Notes: generated by a model from the sequence alone, not told the origin. 52,268 nucleotides of DNA from Candidatus Micrarchaeota archaeon CG10_big_fil_rev_8_21_14_0_10_45_29 (GCA_002778455.1 PFCD01000020.1:44635-96902), one strand, 5' to 3'. Positions 24,428 through 32,911 are shown, numbered from the stretch's first letter. A program made the numbers and translations.

Positions 24428-24769
24428 TTAGTTTTTTGAGCCGCGCATGTTGAGGGATACTGCGCGCTGCACCCCTGCCTGATGAGCCTGCTCAGGCATA
24501 TTGTTTTGGGCGGCAAATGATTCTGCCATGTTAAAATTTTTCTCTTTCATGTATGAGTTGAAGAGCCGGAGGCGGTAATCTTTTGCGATTGAGGGCTTGC
24601 CTTTTTCTTCCGCCGCCAAGGCAAGAAAATAAAATTTTGTTGCTGCCGGGCATGCAAGGGGGTCTATTCCGAAATTTTTCATCAATGAGCTTGCGGCTGA
24701 AGTTATGCTTATAAGAAGGTTTTTTGCCCGCTTGCTTTGTGAAGAATTAAGGCATGCCGCAGAATTCAT
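24428..24769 (-). CDS. Small alpha-helical protein, unknown
   Basis: 113 residues from ATG 24769, preceded by GGTGAT; the frame upstream to 24823 would overlap the promoter of the divergent regulator gene. All helix, with a unit NFNMAESFAAQNNMPEQAHQ near the end that resembles the helical repeats of the protein at 13256-14278 (aromatic-x-x-Ala-x-x-x-Ala-x-x-x-x-x). Could be a single-unit relative of that family. Function unknown. Confidence 0.5.
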   Translation of the reverse strand: MNSAACLNSSQSKRAKNLLISITSAASSLMKNFGIDPLACPAATKFYFLALAAEEKGKPSIAKDYRLRLFNSYMKEKNFNMAESFAAQNNMPEQAHQAGVQRAVSLNMRGSKN

Positions 24770-24801
24770 TTTATCACCGTTTAATATTTGGTGGCTTTTT
24801 T

Positions 24802-24811
24802 GAGTATAAAA
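24802..24811 (+). promoter_or_regulatory. TATA box for the Lrp-type regulator
   Basis: AGTATAAAAA in a short divergent spacer. It would start transcription near 24830, just before the ATG at 24838 and upstream of ATG 24883. Confidence 0.5.
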
Positions 24812-24882
24812 ACTTTTTTTCAAAAAAAAGGAAAAAAATGCAAAAAAGGCAGGGATATAAGCTTTTTTTGGAAAATAATTCC

Positions 24883-25323
24883 ATGAAAATAGATGAGAAA
24901 GATATTGAGCTTCTTGAAATTTTGCGCAAGGACTGCTCGCTTACAAAGAAAAAAATGGCGCGAAAAACTGGCTTGCCGCTTACCACGGTGCATAACAGGG
25001 TGGCAAGGCTTGAGAGGGATGGGTATTTGCAGGGGTATCGCGCGAGGATAGGATGGAAAAAGCTGGGGTATGGCATTAGCGCCATAATAAGCATGAGCGT
25101 TGATTATAAAACAAAAAATTATTCGCAGGAGGAGACGGCTAAAAGGATAATGGGGCTGGAGGGTGCGGATTCTGTTTCTATTGTTGCCGGCGGAACTGAT
25201 ATTATTGCAAGGGTGAGGGCAAAAGATACGGATGAATTAAATGATTTTATCACAAAAAAATTAAGAAAAATCGAAGGGATAGACAAAACCACTACATTTG
25301 TTATTTTGAAGGAATTTGAATAG
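24883..25323 (+). CDS. Lrp/AsnC-family transcription regulator
   Basis: 146 residues from ATG 24883, where the family sequence begins (MKIDEKDIELLEILRKDCSL); an in-frame ATG at 24838 nearer the TATA box would add 15 residues. The N-terminal HTH is KKKMARKTGLPLTTVHNRVA, and the wing RDGYLQGYRARIGWKKLG. The RAM domain follows: IISMSV..., VSIVAGGTDIIARVRAKD, LRKIEGIDKTTTFVILKEF. Such proteins form dimers/octamers and often sense amino acids; target genes are unknown. It is divergent from the small helical gene at 24428-24769, which it may control (inference). Confidence 0.9.
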   Translation: MKIDEKDIELLEILRKDCSLTKKKMARKTGLPLTTVHNRVARLERDGYLQGYRARIGWKKLGYGISAIISMSVDYKTKNYSQEETAKRIMGLEGADSVSIVAGGTDIIARVRAKDTDELNDFITKKLRKIEGIDKTTTFVILKEFE

Positions 25324-25353
25324 AAAAAAGGTTTATTCTTTTGATAAAAAAGA

Positions 25354-27780
25354 TTAGTTGTCCTCTTCTGCCCATTGGGAGTCGTCCATTGTAAAATCGG
25401 GCGCAGATGAAACTTCGCTGTTTTGAGGCGCGGCTGATTTTTGCGATATTTTTTTCTGGCGGGCGGCGGAAGGGAGGGATTTTTTCTGCCCTGGCTTTTG
25501 CTTTTGCCCTGTTTTTATTTCGGTAAGCTCCCAGTCGGCAAGCTCTTTTGCAAGAAGCTCTTCAAATTTTGAGCAAAGCAATTTGTCATATTGCGCCCAG
25601 TCGGGAGTTTTGGATGCGTTTGTTTTGAGAATGTAATTGGAAGATTCAAGGCATTTTAGCACAAAGTCAATTTCAAGCAGGGCGGGCGCATTGTGTTTTA
25701 TTGAGGCATGGTAAATCATATCATATAATTTGCCTTTGTAAAATGCCTCCATAACATAATCTTCGGGGGGAAGCCCGCTCTCCTCAGAGCGGCGGGCAAG
25801 AGCAGGGGGGATGAAATTTAATTTTAGTTTTTTTGCTATTGCGCCCAGGTCAGCATTGTAAAGCTCTTTTGCGCTGGCTTCGGGCAAAGAGCAGAAGTCG
25901 CAGTTTAATTTTGTGGAATTGATGCCGCTGCCGCGCTGGAGGGTGAATACCGGGATAAACTGGCGCTTGTCCAAATCAGATTCAAACTGGGAGCCAAGCA
26001 GGCGATACATGCGGCTTGCGCGCCCAAAGCGCATCTTGCGCAAAAATGAATACCTGTCTGTGGAATACATTGAGGCCGCGGGCATTCCGAAAACAAGCTC
26101 AAGCCGGTCTTGAATGTCTTTGAGGGATTGGGCATGAAGGTTGTAGAGCATGAAAATGCCGGGCTGGGTGTTAAGCAGGTTTATCACCCCCTGAATTGCT
26201 GTGCGGGAGCGAATTTCATTTATTATTACGCAGGCGTCTCCCATGCGCAGAGAGGCGTTTGTCATTGAAACCAAATCAAGCTCGTTTGTGGGGGAATAGT
26301 CGTCCCGGTCAGAGGCGGCTACGCGCACCGCGCCGATGTGAAAGCCGCGCTTGCGGTACGCTTTTACAGGAATTTCCTCTATGTCCTGCAAAGGAAGAAT
26401 TCTTTTTTTCAGGCCGATGGCGGCGATTTTTGCCGAAGTGAAAGCGGTTTTTCCCACCCCTTTTAATCCCAATACCGCCTCAGAGCAGCCGAGCCCCACC
26501 AAAACATCGTCATAGCCTGCAAAGAAGGGAGTGAAGGAATTGTATTTTAGGTATTCCGCGTACGTGAACGGCTCTGCCTTCATTATGCGCAACGCAGCCT
26601 GCAAATCCCCGAATGTTGCTGGCGGGCGCTGCAAGTGGCATCTCATCGCAAGCCGGGTTAGCACAACATCGATTATCGGGTTTTTATCATCAAATTTTCT
26701 TGTTCCTTTCTGGGTTGCGACAATGTTCCTAAAAGCGCGCTCAAGCATCTGCTGATTATATTGCCAGAGAGTATGGCATAGCCCGAATTTTTGGTGCTCT
26801 ATGTAGAGGGCGGCGTTTTGCGCGTCGATGTAAATGTCTGTTATGTTTTTGGAGTCAAGTGCGATGTTCTCTATGGGGGCGCCAAGCCCGACAGACCATG
26901 CGGCCGCCTCCCTACCCATTGCAAGCGCCCGGCTTGGGGGCAGTGAAATGCCCTGCACCTGCGCAGAATCCATAAAATGCTGGCGGAACTGGCGCATCTT
27001 CTCCTCAAAAATTGTTGTGTAGTCTGCGCCCTCTTTTGTTGTTTTTAGCTCTGCGTTTACCTGCTCTTTTAGCATTTGCGAGAGGGCGTCCGAGAGGCTT
27101 TCGATTGGCGGATTTTTTTGCACATATAGTAAAGAATCCTGCCCGGCTACCTTGTAAACTTGCGCGCTTACCCCGTATTGGAGAGAATACTCGCCGTCGG
27201 GCACAAGCTGCGCCCCTTCCGGCACCGCCTTTATGTATGACTGGGCGTATGGGGTGCTTTTGAGGTTAAGGATTGAGAGAAATGTTTTTCGCAGGTCGGA
27301 ATATTTTTTTGAGAGGGTGAAAAGCCGTGTTTTCTCGTATGCGTCAAGGATTCCGTTTACCCATGATTGGAAATCATGATAGCCTTGCACAAACGCGGAT
27401 TTTTGCGGAATCGGCTCGGAATAGTCGTGCAATAATTGCGCTGCGCGCAGGGGGTTTTGAAATATTGTTTCATAAAATTCGCGCAAGAGCGCCTTTCTGT
27501 TTACATATTGGTCGTCCTGCGGGTGCCCGTATACTTCTTTTTTTAGCATTATTGCCTCTATTTGGCGGATAAGCCCAACATATTCGCAGAAGATTTGGGA
27601 TTTGTCCTCGCTTAACTCTATTATTGCCTCCTCCTCGTAGCGCATGGTTTTCCAGTTTTTTTCCAGTGTGGAAATGGTGTGAAGGTGGGAGTCAAGGCAT
27701 GCGTTTGTGCCAAGCCCCAGCCCGCAGGTGAGGCAGTCCATTGAGAGGCGGGTTCCGTGGTATGATGGGCGGCATGCCAT
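25354..27780 (-). CDS. Divergent type II/IV secretion ATPase (GspE/TadA/FlaI-like)
   Basis: 808 residues from ATG 27780, chosen because a TATA box at 27801-27810 places transcription right there; ATG 27795 would add 5 residues. The N-terminal 30 residues carry a Cys group (CRP, CLTCGLGL, NACL) that may bind zinc. The classical N2 domain is clear (LGAPIENIALDSKNITDIYI, ~300-320). The ATPase has Walker A GLKGVGKT (~438-445), a Walker B VIINEIRSRTA in which Asn replaces the usual Gly before Glu, and a His box reading NLHAQS instead of TxHA. The tail is Lys/Gln/Ser-rich and acidic at the end. It would power assembly of archaeal type IV pili or a related filament; the pseudopilin operon at 30.6-32.4 kb is a likely client. 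Confidence 0.85.
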   Translation of the reverse strand: MACRPSYHGTRLSMDCLTCGLGLGTNACLDSHLHTISTLEKNWKTMRYEEEAIIELSEDKSQIFCEYVGLIRQIEAIMLKKEVYGHPQDDQYVNRKALLREFYETIFQNPLRAAQLLHDYSEPIPQKSAFVQGYHDFQSWVNGILDAYEKTRLFTLSKKYSDLRKTFLSILNLKSTPYAQSYIKAVPEGAQLVPDGEYSLQYGVSAQVYKVAGQDSLLYVQKNPPIESLSDALSQMLKEQVNAELKTTKEGADYTTIFEEKMRQFRQHFMDSAQVQGISLPPSRALAMGREAAAWSVGLGAPIENIALDSKNITDIYIDAQNAALYIEHQKFGLCHTLWQYNQQMLERAFRNIVATQKGTRKFDDKNPIIDVVLTRLAMRCHLQRPPATFGDLQAALRIMKAEPFTYAEYLKYNSFTPFFAGYDDVLVGLGCSEAVLGLKGVGKTAFTSAKIAAIGLKKRILPLQDIEEIPVKAYRKRGFHIGAVRVAASDRDDYSPTNELDLVSMTNASLRMGDACVIINEIRSRTAIQGVINLLNTQPGIFMLYNLHAQSLKDIQDRLELVFGMPAASMYSTDRYSFLRKMRFGRASRMYRLLGSQFESDLDKRQFIPVFTLQRGSGINSTKLNCDFCSLPEASAKELYNADLGAIAKKLKLNFIPPALARRSEESGLPPEDYVMEAFYKGKLYDMIYHASIKHNAPALLEIDFVLKCLESSNYILKTNASKTPDWAQYDKLLCSKFEELLAKELADWELTEIKTGQKQKPGQKKSLPSAARQKKISQKSAAPQNSEVSSAPDFTMDDSQWAEEDN

Positions 27781-27800
27781 AGTGATGGCACTCATAGTGC

Positions 27801-27810
27801 ATTTTTATAC
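27801..27810 (-). promoter_or_regulatory. TATA box for the secretion ATPase
   Basis: On the minus strand GTATAAAAAT, centred ~26 bp before ATG 27780: a leaderless arrangement. Confidence 0.55.
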
Positions 27811-28005
27811 ATAACTGCGCGCAAAATTCTGCAAAAAAATAAACAAATAAAAAACAAATAGGATGCGGCGGGTTTGGGGCATGAAACTTGCACTTGATAT
27901 TTTTTGATTTTGCGGGCCGGCTCGGCTATTGTGAACGGATTTGGCATTGAGTTGGTTTTGGCGGGGGCTGAAGTGTTTTTATAATAAGAAGGATAAATGA
28001 AATGC

Positions 28006-28944
28006 ATGGACCTGCCGGTTTTGTTTGAGGAATTTTTCATCGCCCCAATAATGCAAAAAAGCGGGTATAATATTGTAAATACTTTTGCATACGCACTTGC
28101 GGCGCTTTGCGCCCTTTTTGCTGTTTGGAAAATTCTTGAGTGGAAAAAAATAAATATCGGAAAAGAATTTTGGGCGGGGGCAGTTGGCTTTACTTTTTTT
28201 GGCTCTTCTTTGCGCGTTGTTATAGACGCGGTGGATTCGGGCGCGATGGCAAATGCGCTGTTGGTATATTCTGCCTCCGGGGCGCAGGGAGGGAACGCCG
28301 GCGCGTATTTGGGAAGCGGATGCGCCTGGTTTTTTGGAGGGATTGCGCGATGGCTTTATCCCGAAATTTTAAATTCAGGGATTTTTGCCTATTCTTTTCT
28401 TACCGTAAGCCCGGGGATGTATTTGGCGGTTGCGGGAATGTTTTTTGCTGCAATGTATTTGGAAAAAAAGATGGGGGCAAGATATTTCGCGGGGGCTTGC
28501 GGGGCGGCGCTTTGCGCGGGGTGCGTTGCTGCCCTTCTGCCTCTGATGCAATACTTTGATTACGGGGCGATTATTGTTTTGGGCGCCGCCGCGGTCGCCG
28601 CGCTGATGGCTTTTATTTTCAAGTTGGATAGAATCGAATATGTTTTGCCTGTTTTTGCGCACGCGCTTGACGGGGCGGCGACGTGGGTGTCCATCGACAT
28701 ATTCGGACCGGCGCATTCTATCGCATATTTTGAGCAGCATGTGTTTCCAAGCGCGATTGGCGAGGGGACTCCTTTCGGGTATTTTGCGTTTTTTGCAATT
28801 AAAGCGGTTTTTGCCGCCGTTGTGGTGAGCGTGATACGGCGGGAGGAGGACAGGCGGCTTGTGCTGTATTTGCTGCTGGTGATCTTGATAATAGGGCTTG
28901 CGCCGGGATTGCGCGACGTGCTGCGAATGGTTGCCGGGACATGA
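28006..28944 (+). CDS. DUF63 family polytopic membrane protein
   Basis: 312 residues; ATG 28006 used because TTTTTATAATAA lies ~26 bp upstream, ATG 27997 gives 3 more residues. About eight membrane helices. The archaeal DUF63 marks are GYNIVNTFAYALAALCALFA after the first loop and FAHALDGAATWVSID in the sixth helix, with His-x-x-Asp-Gly conserved. Function unknown; the buried acid/His residues suggest transport or an intramembrane reaction. It stands alone between the secretion ATPase and prs. Confidence 0.85.
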   Translation: MDLPVLFEEFFIAPIMQKSGYNIVNTFAYALAALCALFAVWKILEWKKINIGKEFWAGAVGFTFFGSSLRVVIDAVDSGAMANALLVYSASGAQGGNAGAYLGSGCAWFFGGIARWLYPEILNSGIFAYSFLTVSPGMYLAVAGMFFAAMYLEKKMGARYFAGACGAALCAGCVAALLPLMQYFDYGAIIVLGAAAVAALMAFIFKLDRIEYVLPVFAHALDGAATWVSIDIFGPAHSIAYFEQHVFPSAIGEGTPFGYFAFFAIKAVFAAVVVSVIRREEDRRLVLYLLLVILIIGLAPGLRDVLRMVAGT

Positions 28945-29019
28945 GATAATTTGCCGGAAATAAGTTAAGCTTAAAATGGGCGGTTGTGAAACTTAATTAT
29001 ACAGTTTTTGGTGTGTAAA

Positions 29020-29904
29020 ATGGCTAAAGATAATGTTGGCGCGAAAAAAGAAATTGTTTCCATAATATCCCCAAATTGCGCGGATATTGCGCCCCCTTCT
29101 GTTATTACAAAAAGGTTTCCCGACGGAGAGAGCTATTGCCGGCTTGAGGGAGTGGACAATTTATCTGGGAAAACCGTGAGAATTTTGCACCGGCTTTTCC
29201 CAAACCCTGATGAGAACCTTATCACGCTTTTGCAGATTATGTATGGGGCAAAGGAGAGCGGGGCAAAAAGGATTGAGCTTATTATCCCTTATTTGCCATA
29301 TGCCCGCTCGGACAAAGTGTGGCTTACCGGCGAGGTTGTGAGCGCAAAGCTTCTTGTGCAGCTTCTAAAGAGCAGCGGTGCAAAAAGGATTTACACCTGG
29401 GACTGCCATTTTCTAAAAAAGCCGGGAAAGTTTGATTACCACGGGCTTAGCATTGTGAATAGATGCATGGGAGAGCACCTTGTGGCATATTTGCGAAAGA
29501 CGCAGCCGGACGCGGTGGTGGTGAGCCCGGACGCGGGCGCAAAATATTTGGTTGGTGACAGCGGGCTGTTTATGAGAAAAGAGAGGGGAAAGTATGCGGA
29601 AGGGGAAGAGGCGTTTCGCCCTGTTGAGAAGATGGAGGCGGATTTTGAGCTTAAGGGGAAGAATGTGATACTTGTTGATGATATGATTGCAGGCGGAGGG
29701 ACAATGGTGAAGGCGGTGCAAAAATGCCTTGAGATGGGGGCAAAGGGGGTTTGCTGCGCCGCCACACACGGCATGTTTCTTGGAGGGGCGCTAAAGCGCC
29801 TGCTTGCCGCGGGGGCGGGGCGGGTTGTGACAAGCGATTCTGTGCCAAACCCGGCAGCCGGAGTGAGCCTTAAGCCTGAGATTGAAATTCTTTTGAAAAA
29901 ATAA
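29020..29904 (+). CDS. prs: Ribose-phosphate diphosphokinase (PRPP synthetase)
   Basis: 294 residues from ATG 29020 (a GTG at 29008 is in frame but less likely). Makes PRPP from ribose 5-phosphate and ATP for nucleotide, His and Trp synthesis. Motifs: TKRFPDGESYCRL, IELIIPYLPYARSDKV (flexible/ATP loop), YTWDCHFLK, VVVSPDAGAKYL, and the PRPP-binding loop VILVDDMIAGGGTMV, followed by CCAATHGMFLGGAL. All complete. ATTATACAG upstream (~29000) is a TATA-like element. With pyrB it supports de novo pyrimidine synthesis. Confidence 0.95.
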   Translation: MAKDNVGAKKEIVSIISPNCADIAPPSVITKRFPDGESYCRLEGVDNLSGKTVRILHRLFPNPDENLITLLQIMYGAKESGAKRIELIIPYLPYARSDKVWLTGEVVSAKLLVQLLKSSGAKRIYTWDCHFLKKPGKFDYHGLSIVNRCMGEHLVAYLRKTQPDAVVVSPDAGAKYLVGDSGLFMRKERGKYAEGEEAFRPVEKMEADFELKGKNVILVDDMIAGGGTMVKAVQKCLEMGAKGVCCAATHGMFLGGALKRLLAAGAGRVVTSDSVPNPAAGVSLKPEIEILLKK

Positions 29905-30068
29905 AAGGCATGATTGGCAGTTGTGAAGTTTAACCTTATTTTCACTTGCGGCAGCCATTGCTGAAATTTTTTGTTTTGCGGGATGCGGCTTGTTTTTTGT
30001 TTGGAAAGCGGGGTGGTGTTGGCGCGGCCAAGATAAAACCTTTTAATAACCCTATGTGAATTGTTGGC

Positions 30069-30617
30069 ATGGCAGCATGGAATACTTACACGGCTTTCAC
30101 GGTTTTTGTTGGGGCGATGCTTTTTCTCCAGGGATGCGTCGGCAGTGGGGCGGCCGGAAGGTGCGCAGAATTTAGCGACAGCCTGCAAAAAGGGGAATGC
30201 CTGAAGTATATGGCGGTTTGGTATCAGGACCCATACACTTGCTATGACATCGGGGACAAATTTACGCGTGAGGAATGTTTGGAGCAGGCTATTGACCCGA
30301 AGGAGGCAAAACGCCTGCAAACAAAAAGCGTTGAGGTTGAGGGACCCCCGATAATAATTGAAGAGAAACAAAATACGGTTTTGGAAGAGGAAGATGCCGT
30401 CTCAAAATGCATGAATGAGAAGGTGATGGGGAGGGACGCCTGTGTGCGCGAGATTGCCCTTGCACAAGGGGATTTGCTGATGTGTGATGAAATAGGCGCC
30501 GCAGAGCTTCGCCGCTCATGCGTCTCAAACATTGCAATAAGCAAAAAAGATATGCAAAAATGCGAGAAGCTTCTGCGAAATGACGACGTGCAGCTTTGCA
30601 AATATTATTCTGGCTGA
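30069..30617 (+). CDS. Secreted lipoprotein-like protein with Cys repeats
   Basis: 182 residues. Residues 8-22 are a hydrophobic signal segment ending LQGCVGSG, a lipobox-like site with Cys 23. After it come two blocks of a repeat in which Cys residues recur as C-x(9-11)-C-x(3)-[AI]...D-x(3)-C: RCAEFSDSLQKGECLKYMAV, YTCYDIGDKFTREECLEQAI, SKCMNEKVMGRDACVREIAL, LMCDEIGAAELRRSCVSNIA, KCEKLLRNDDVQLC. The same pattern closes the membrane protein at 35396-36571. Probably disulfide-bonded helical hairpins outside the cell. CTTTTAATAAC at ~30038 is a TATA candidate. Function unknown. Confidence 0.65.
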   Translation: MAAWNTYTAFTVFVGAMLFLQGCVGSGAAGRCAEFSDSLQKGECLKYMAVWYQDPYTCYDIGDKFTREECLEQAIDPKEAKRLQTKSVEVEGPPIIIEEKQNTVLEEEDAVSKCMNEKVMGRDACVREIALAQGDLLMCDEIGAAELRRSCVSNIAISKKDMQKCEKLLRNDDVQLCKYYSG

Positions 30618-30958
30618 TTTTTTTCAAATTTTGAAAGGGTTAAGTATTGAAGCTGCCCGGAGGCGAAAATAGGGCGGGAAATTGTTATTTTTGTTTCTGG
30701 GCTGCACTCTTTTGGGATGGGAGGAAGGGCTTTTTTTTGGGAAATTGCGCATGTGATGCAAAAATTCGGGTTTTCCTGCGCAAGAGAGACGCATTGGGGG
30801 CAGGTGAGATTTTTTTCTGCGCAGATTGCGGCAAAATCCTCAAGGGATTGATATTGGTAAAAATCAATAAGGTTGCTGCCGAATGTTGGGGCGCTTGCGC
30901 TAAGAAGCAGCGCCGCAAGCGCAAGTGTTGAGGAAAGAATGGCTTCTGCCGACATCAT
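30605..30958 (-). CDS. Pilin-like small secreted protein (operon gene 4)
   Basis: 118 residues from ATG 30958 (next ATG 30955). It starts MMSAEAILSSTLALAALLLS, a short leader with a Glu near the start of the hydrophobic segment, as in type IV pilin-like proteins. A Cys-containing soluble part follows with CPQCVSLAQENPNFCITC, a CxxC...CxxC arrangement that could bind metal. Start is 1 bp past the preceding gene's stop (TGACATG). Last gene of the pseudopilin operon; its 3' end overlaps the convergent lipoprotein gene by 13 bp. Confidence 0.6.
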   Translation of the reverse strand: MMSAEAILSSTLALAALLLSASAPTFGSNLIDFYQYQSLEDFAAICAEKNLTCPQCVSLAQENPNFCITCAISQKKALPPIPKECSPETKITISRPIFASGQLQYLTLSKFEKNQPE

Positions 30959-30959
30959 G

Positions 30960-31487
30960 TCAATACCCACACGCCCAAAACGAAATTGGGTTTGTTGCCG
31001 AATCCAGCATCTTTCGCTTGATGCACATTTGGTTTTTTTGCAGGATTTGAGGGGGGGAGGAAATATAGTAAGCGATTGCGCGCAATGAGAGATTTGCGCC
31101 CCTCTCTTTCAGGTATTGCGCAGAGGGTGAGAAATCCTCGGATAAAAAACCTATTTTTGCAAAATTTCCTTGTGAGCTTGGCGGGTGAATTATTAGTGTA
31201 TTATTTTTCATGGCGGCAGAATAAACATAAGCAAACGTGGACTCTTGCGCCATGGCGGATAATTTTTGCGCGTTATTTGCATTATATGATGCGGGGGTTT
31301 GCGCATATAGCAGATGATTTAGGGTTGGGATTGTAATGGTAAGGATTATGAAAAATGTTAGCGCTAAATCCGCGCTTGCCAATATTGCGCGCCTCTTAAC
31401 ATGTTGGTGCGGGGCAGTGTTCGCACTGGCGCATGCGCCTGTTATCGTTCGCGCGCCCTTAATGAAGGGTTGCTTGAAGGCTTTCAT
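30960..31487 (-). CDS. Pilin-like membrane-anchored protein (operon gene 3)
   Basis: 175 residues from ATG 31487, overlapping the preceding gene by 29 bp. A ~37-residue basic leader ends in KRRAILASADLALTFFIIL, after which a single hydrophobic segment runs (to ~62): the shape of a class III (type IV pilin) signal peptide with an Asp in place of Glu+5. The soluble part is helix then beta with the end CIKRKMLDSATNPISFWACG. I cannot assign it more closely than 'pseudopilin-like'. Confidence 0.55.
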   Translation of the reverse strand: MKAFKQPFIKGARTITGACASANTAPHQHVKRRAILASADLALTFFIILTITIPTLNHLLYAQTPASYNANNAQKLSAMAQESTFAYVYSAAMKNNTLIIHPPSSQGNFAKIGFLSEDFSPSAQYLKERGANLSLRAIAYYISSPPQILQKNQMCIKRKMLDSATNPISFWACGY

Positions 31488-31785
31488 ATTCTGATGCACC
31501 CGGATTTATTGTTGGGGCGCGGGAGGCGCCATCGGCTATTATGTTTCTTGCTCCTGCGGCATATGGAATTGCCAGGTTTTTTCCCAATATTGTCCCTTGC
31601 GAGGCGCAATAAATAATTCCTGAGTTTAGTGAGGAGTGGGAGAGGGAGAGCGCATCGCGCGCCTGTGAGGCAGAGGCATGCGCGGTTGAGGATATTTTTA
31701 GAAGCGGGGATAAGAGGGCGCTGAGCATTAGCAGAAGAAGCAGAACGCCCAGAAGAATATCAAAAGTTGCCTGCGCGCGCGCCAT
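31459..31785 (-). CDS. Class III signal peptide pilin-like protein (operon gene 2)
   Basis: 108 residues from ATG 31785, whose A is the last base of the upstream stop (TGATG). The N terminus MARAQATFDILLGVLLLLLM is a clear archaeal prepilin signal: short basic leader, Gln-Ala/Ser-Thr, an acidic residue close to +5, then a 20-residue hydrophobic segment. The soluble part is short, rich in Ser/Ala. Likely a minor pilin or pseudopilin processed by a prepilin peptidase (PibD/EppA type), which is not in this window. Confidence 0.68.
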   Translation of the reverse strand: MARAQATFDILLGVLLLLLMLSALLSPLLKISSTAHASASQARDALSLSHSSLNSGIIYCASQGTILGKNLAIPYAAGARNIIADGASRAPTINPGASEYESLQATLH

Positions 31786-32390
31786 CAATTCAACTCCGCC
31801 GGAAAAAACTCGCCTTGGGAAGATGTTCCTGTCGGGAGGTGGGTTGCTTTTGTGAAAATTCCCGTGTCCAGCTTCACTATTGTTTTGTTTGTTAATTTGT
31901 CCTCGTAAAATGTGATGTGGGACGCGCATTTTTCCCAAAGAGCCGGTGCGGGCGAGGTTGTTGGGGGCGGAGGGGGCTCAAACCCTTCACTATAATCTTT
32001 GCAATAAATTTCAAAAGAGAAATCATTTGTGTTGGCATCAATTAGGTTTTTTTGCCATTGGGAGAGAATTGCCGCGCGTATTATTTCTTTTTTTGCCTCA
32101 TTTTTTGCAGCCTGCGCCGCAATGCTAAAAGAGGAGGAGGCGAATGTAAATTTTATTGGCTGCGCTGTTGATGGCGCGGCGGAGTCGATTGCTTCCAGAT
32201 ATGGCTTTAGAAAATCATAGGCATATTGCGCGGAGGGAAGAATGGTGCGTTTGAATGCTATTTGCTGGCTTAATGCCGAATGCGCCGAATAAGCCGGGGA
32301 AAGTGAATTATTTTTTGGTGGGAGGGTGTGAGGCAGAAGAAGCATTGTGGAGAGAAGAAAGAATAATATGAAGGTTGCATAACCCTTCAA
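31785..32390 (-). CDS. Pilin-like membrane-anchored protein (operon gene 1)
   Basis: 201 residues. N-terminal MKGYATFILFFLLSTMLLLP is a one-helix anchor resembling a pilin signal. The soluble domain begins with a helix (SALSQQIAFKRTILPSAQYA), then a region with KFTFASSSFSIAAQAAKNEA, IYCKDYSEGFEPPPPP and a beta-rich end (HITFYEDKLTNKTIVKLDTG). The layout of anchor helix and mixed domain is that of larger minor pilins. First gene of a four-gene overlapping run. Confidence 0.55.
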   Translation of the reverse strand: MKGYATFILFFLLSTMLLLPHTLPPKNNSLSPAYSAHSALSQQIAFKRTILPSAQYAYDFLKPYLEAIDSAAPSTAQPIKFTFASSSFSIAAQAAKNEAKKEIIRAAILSQWQKNLIDANTNDFSFEIYCKDYSEGFEPPPPPTTSPAPALWEKCASHITFYEDKLTNKTIVKLDTGIFTKATHLPTGTSSQGEFFPAELN

Positions 32391-32554
32391 AAAACCACCC
32401 GAAATTTTTTGGATGGAAACAATAAAAAATACACATGCACCTGATGAGAAAAATTAGCTAACATATGAGTTTACTGTGTTGGGGGCGGGTTTGAGATATG
32501 GGATGGGGCTTGGGGTTGGTTGCGGAAATAATAGTTTGGTGGGGGGGCTGAAAA

Positions 32555-32911
32555 TTAACAGTCGCATGTGATGCAGGTGCCAAGGCCGGCTATCTGCCCT
32601 AGGACGCAGGGGGCGACTTGGGAGATTATTATCCCTATGATTGCGCCTGTGAGGCAGGAGGTTGCCCATACGTTTGCGCGCGCGCGAGTCTCTGCTCCAA
32701 ACATCTGCCCTGCAGAATATATTACCCCCGCCGCGATTACAAGAAGCATGGCAGAAACTGGGATAAGGTTTTGCAAATCACAGCAAAGCTGGTTTAGCGC
32801 CCCTTCGAGGTATTCGGTGCCTGTGCTGGCTGCAAACAGGAAGGAAAGTGCGACGTTTGCACATACTAGCATGAAAAATGTTTTTTGTTTTAAAATGTTG
32901 GATAGCGCCAT
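32555..32911 (-). CDS. VirB2/CedA1-like conjugative pilin
   Basis: 118 residues with a signal-like first hydrophobic stretch (11-28) and two further membrane helices (49-68, 82-101) joined by a short polar turn FGAETRARANVWA. A small protein with a signal and two helices linked by a basic loop is the architecture of VirB2/TrbC pilins, which archaeal CedA1 and TedC share. Cys at 43-44, 101, 113, 116 and 118 are unusual. It is on the same strand as the pseudopilins but 164 bp apart, and 13 kb from the VirB4-like ATPase. The family call rests on topology, not on motifs. Confidence 0.55.
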   Translation of the reverse strand: MALSNILKQKTFFMLVCANVALSFLFAASTGTEYLEGALNQLCCDLQNLIPVSAMLLVIAAGVIYSAGQMFGAETRARANVWATSCLTGAIIGIIISQVAPCVLGQIAGLGTCITCDC

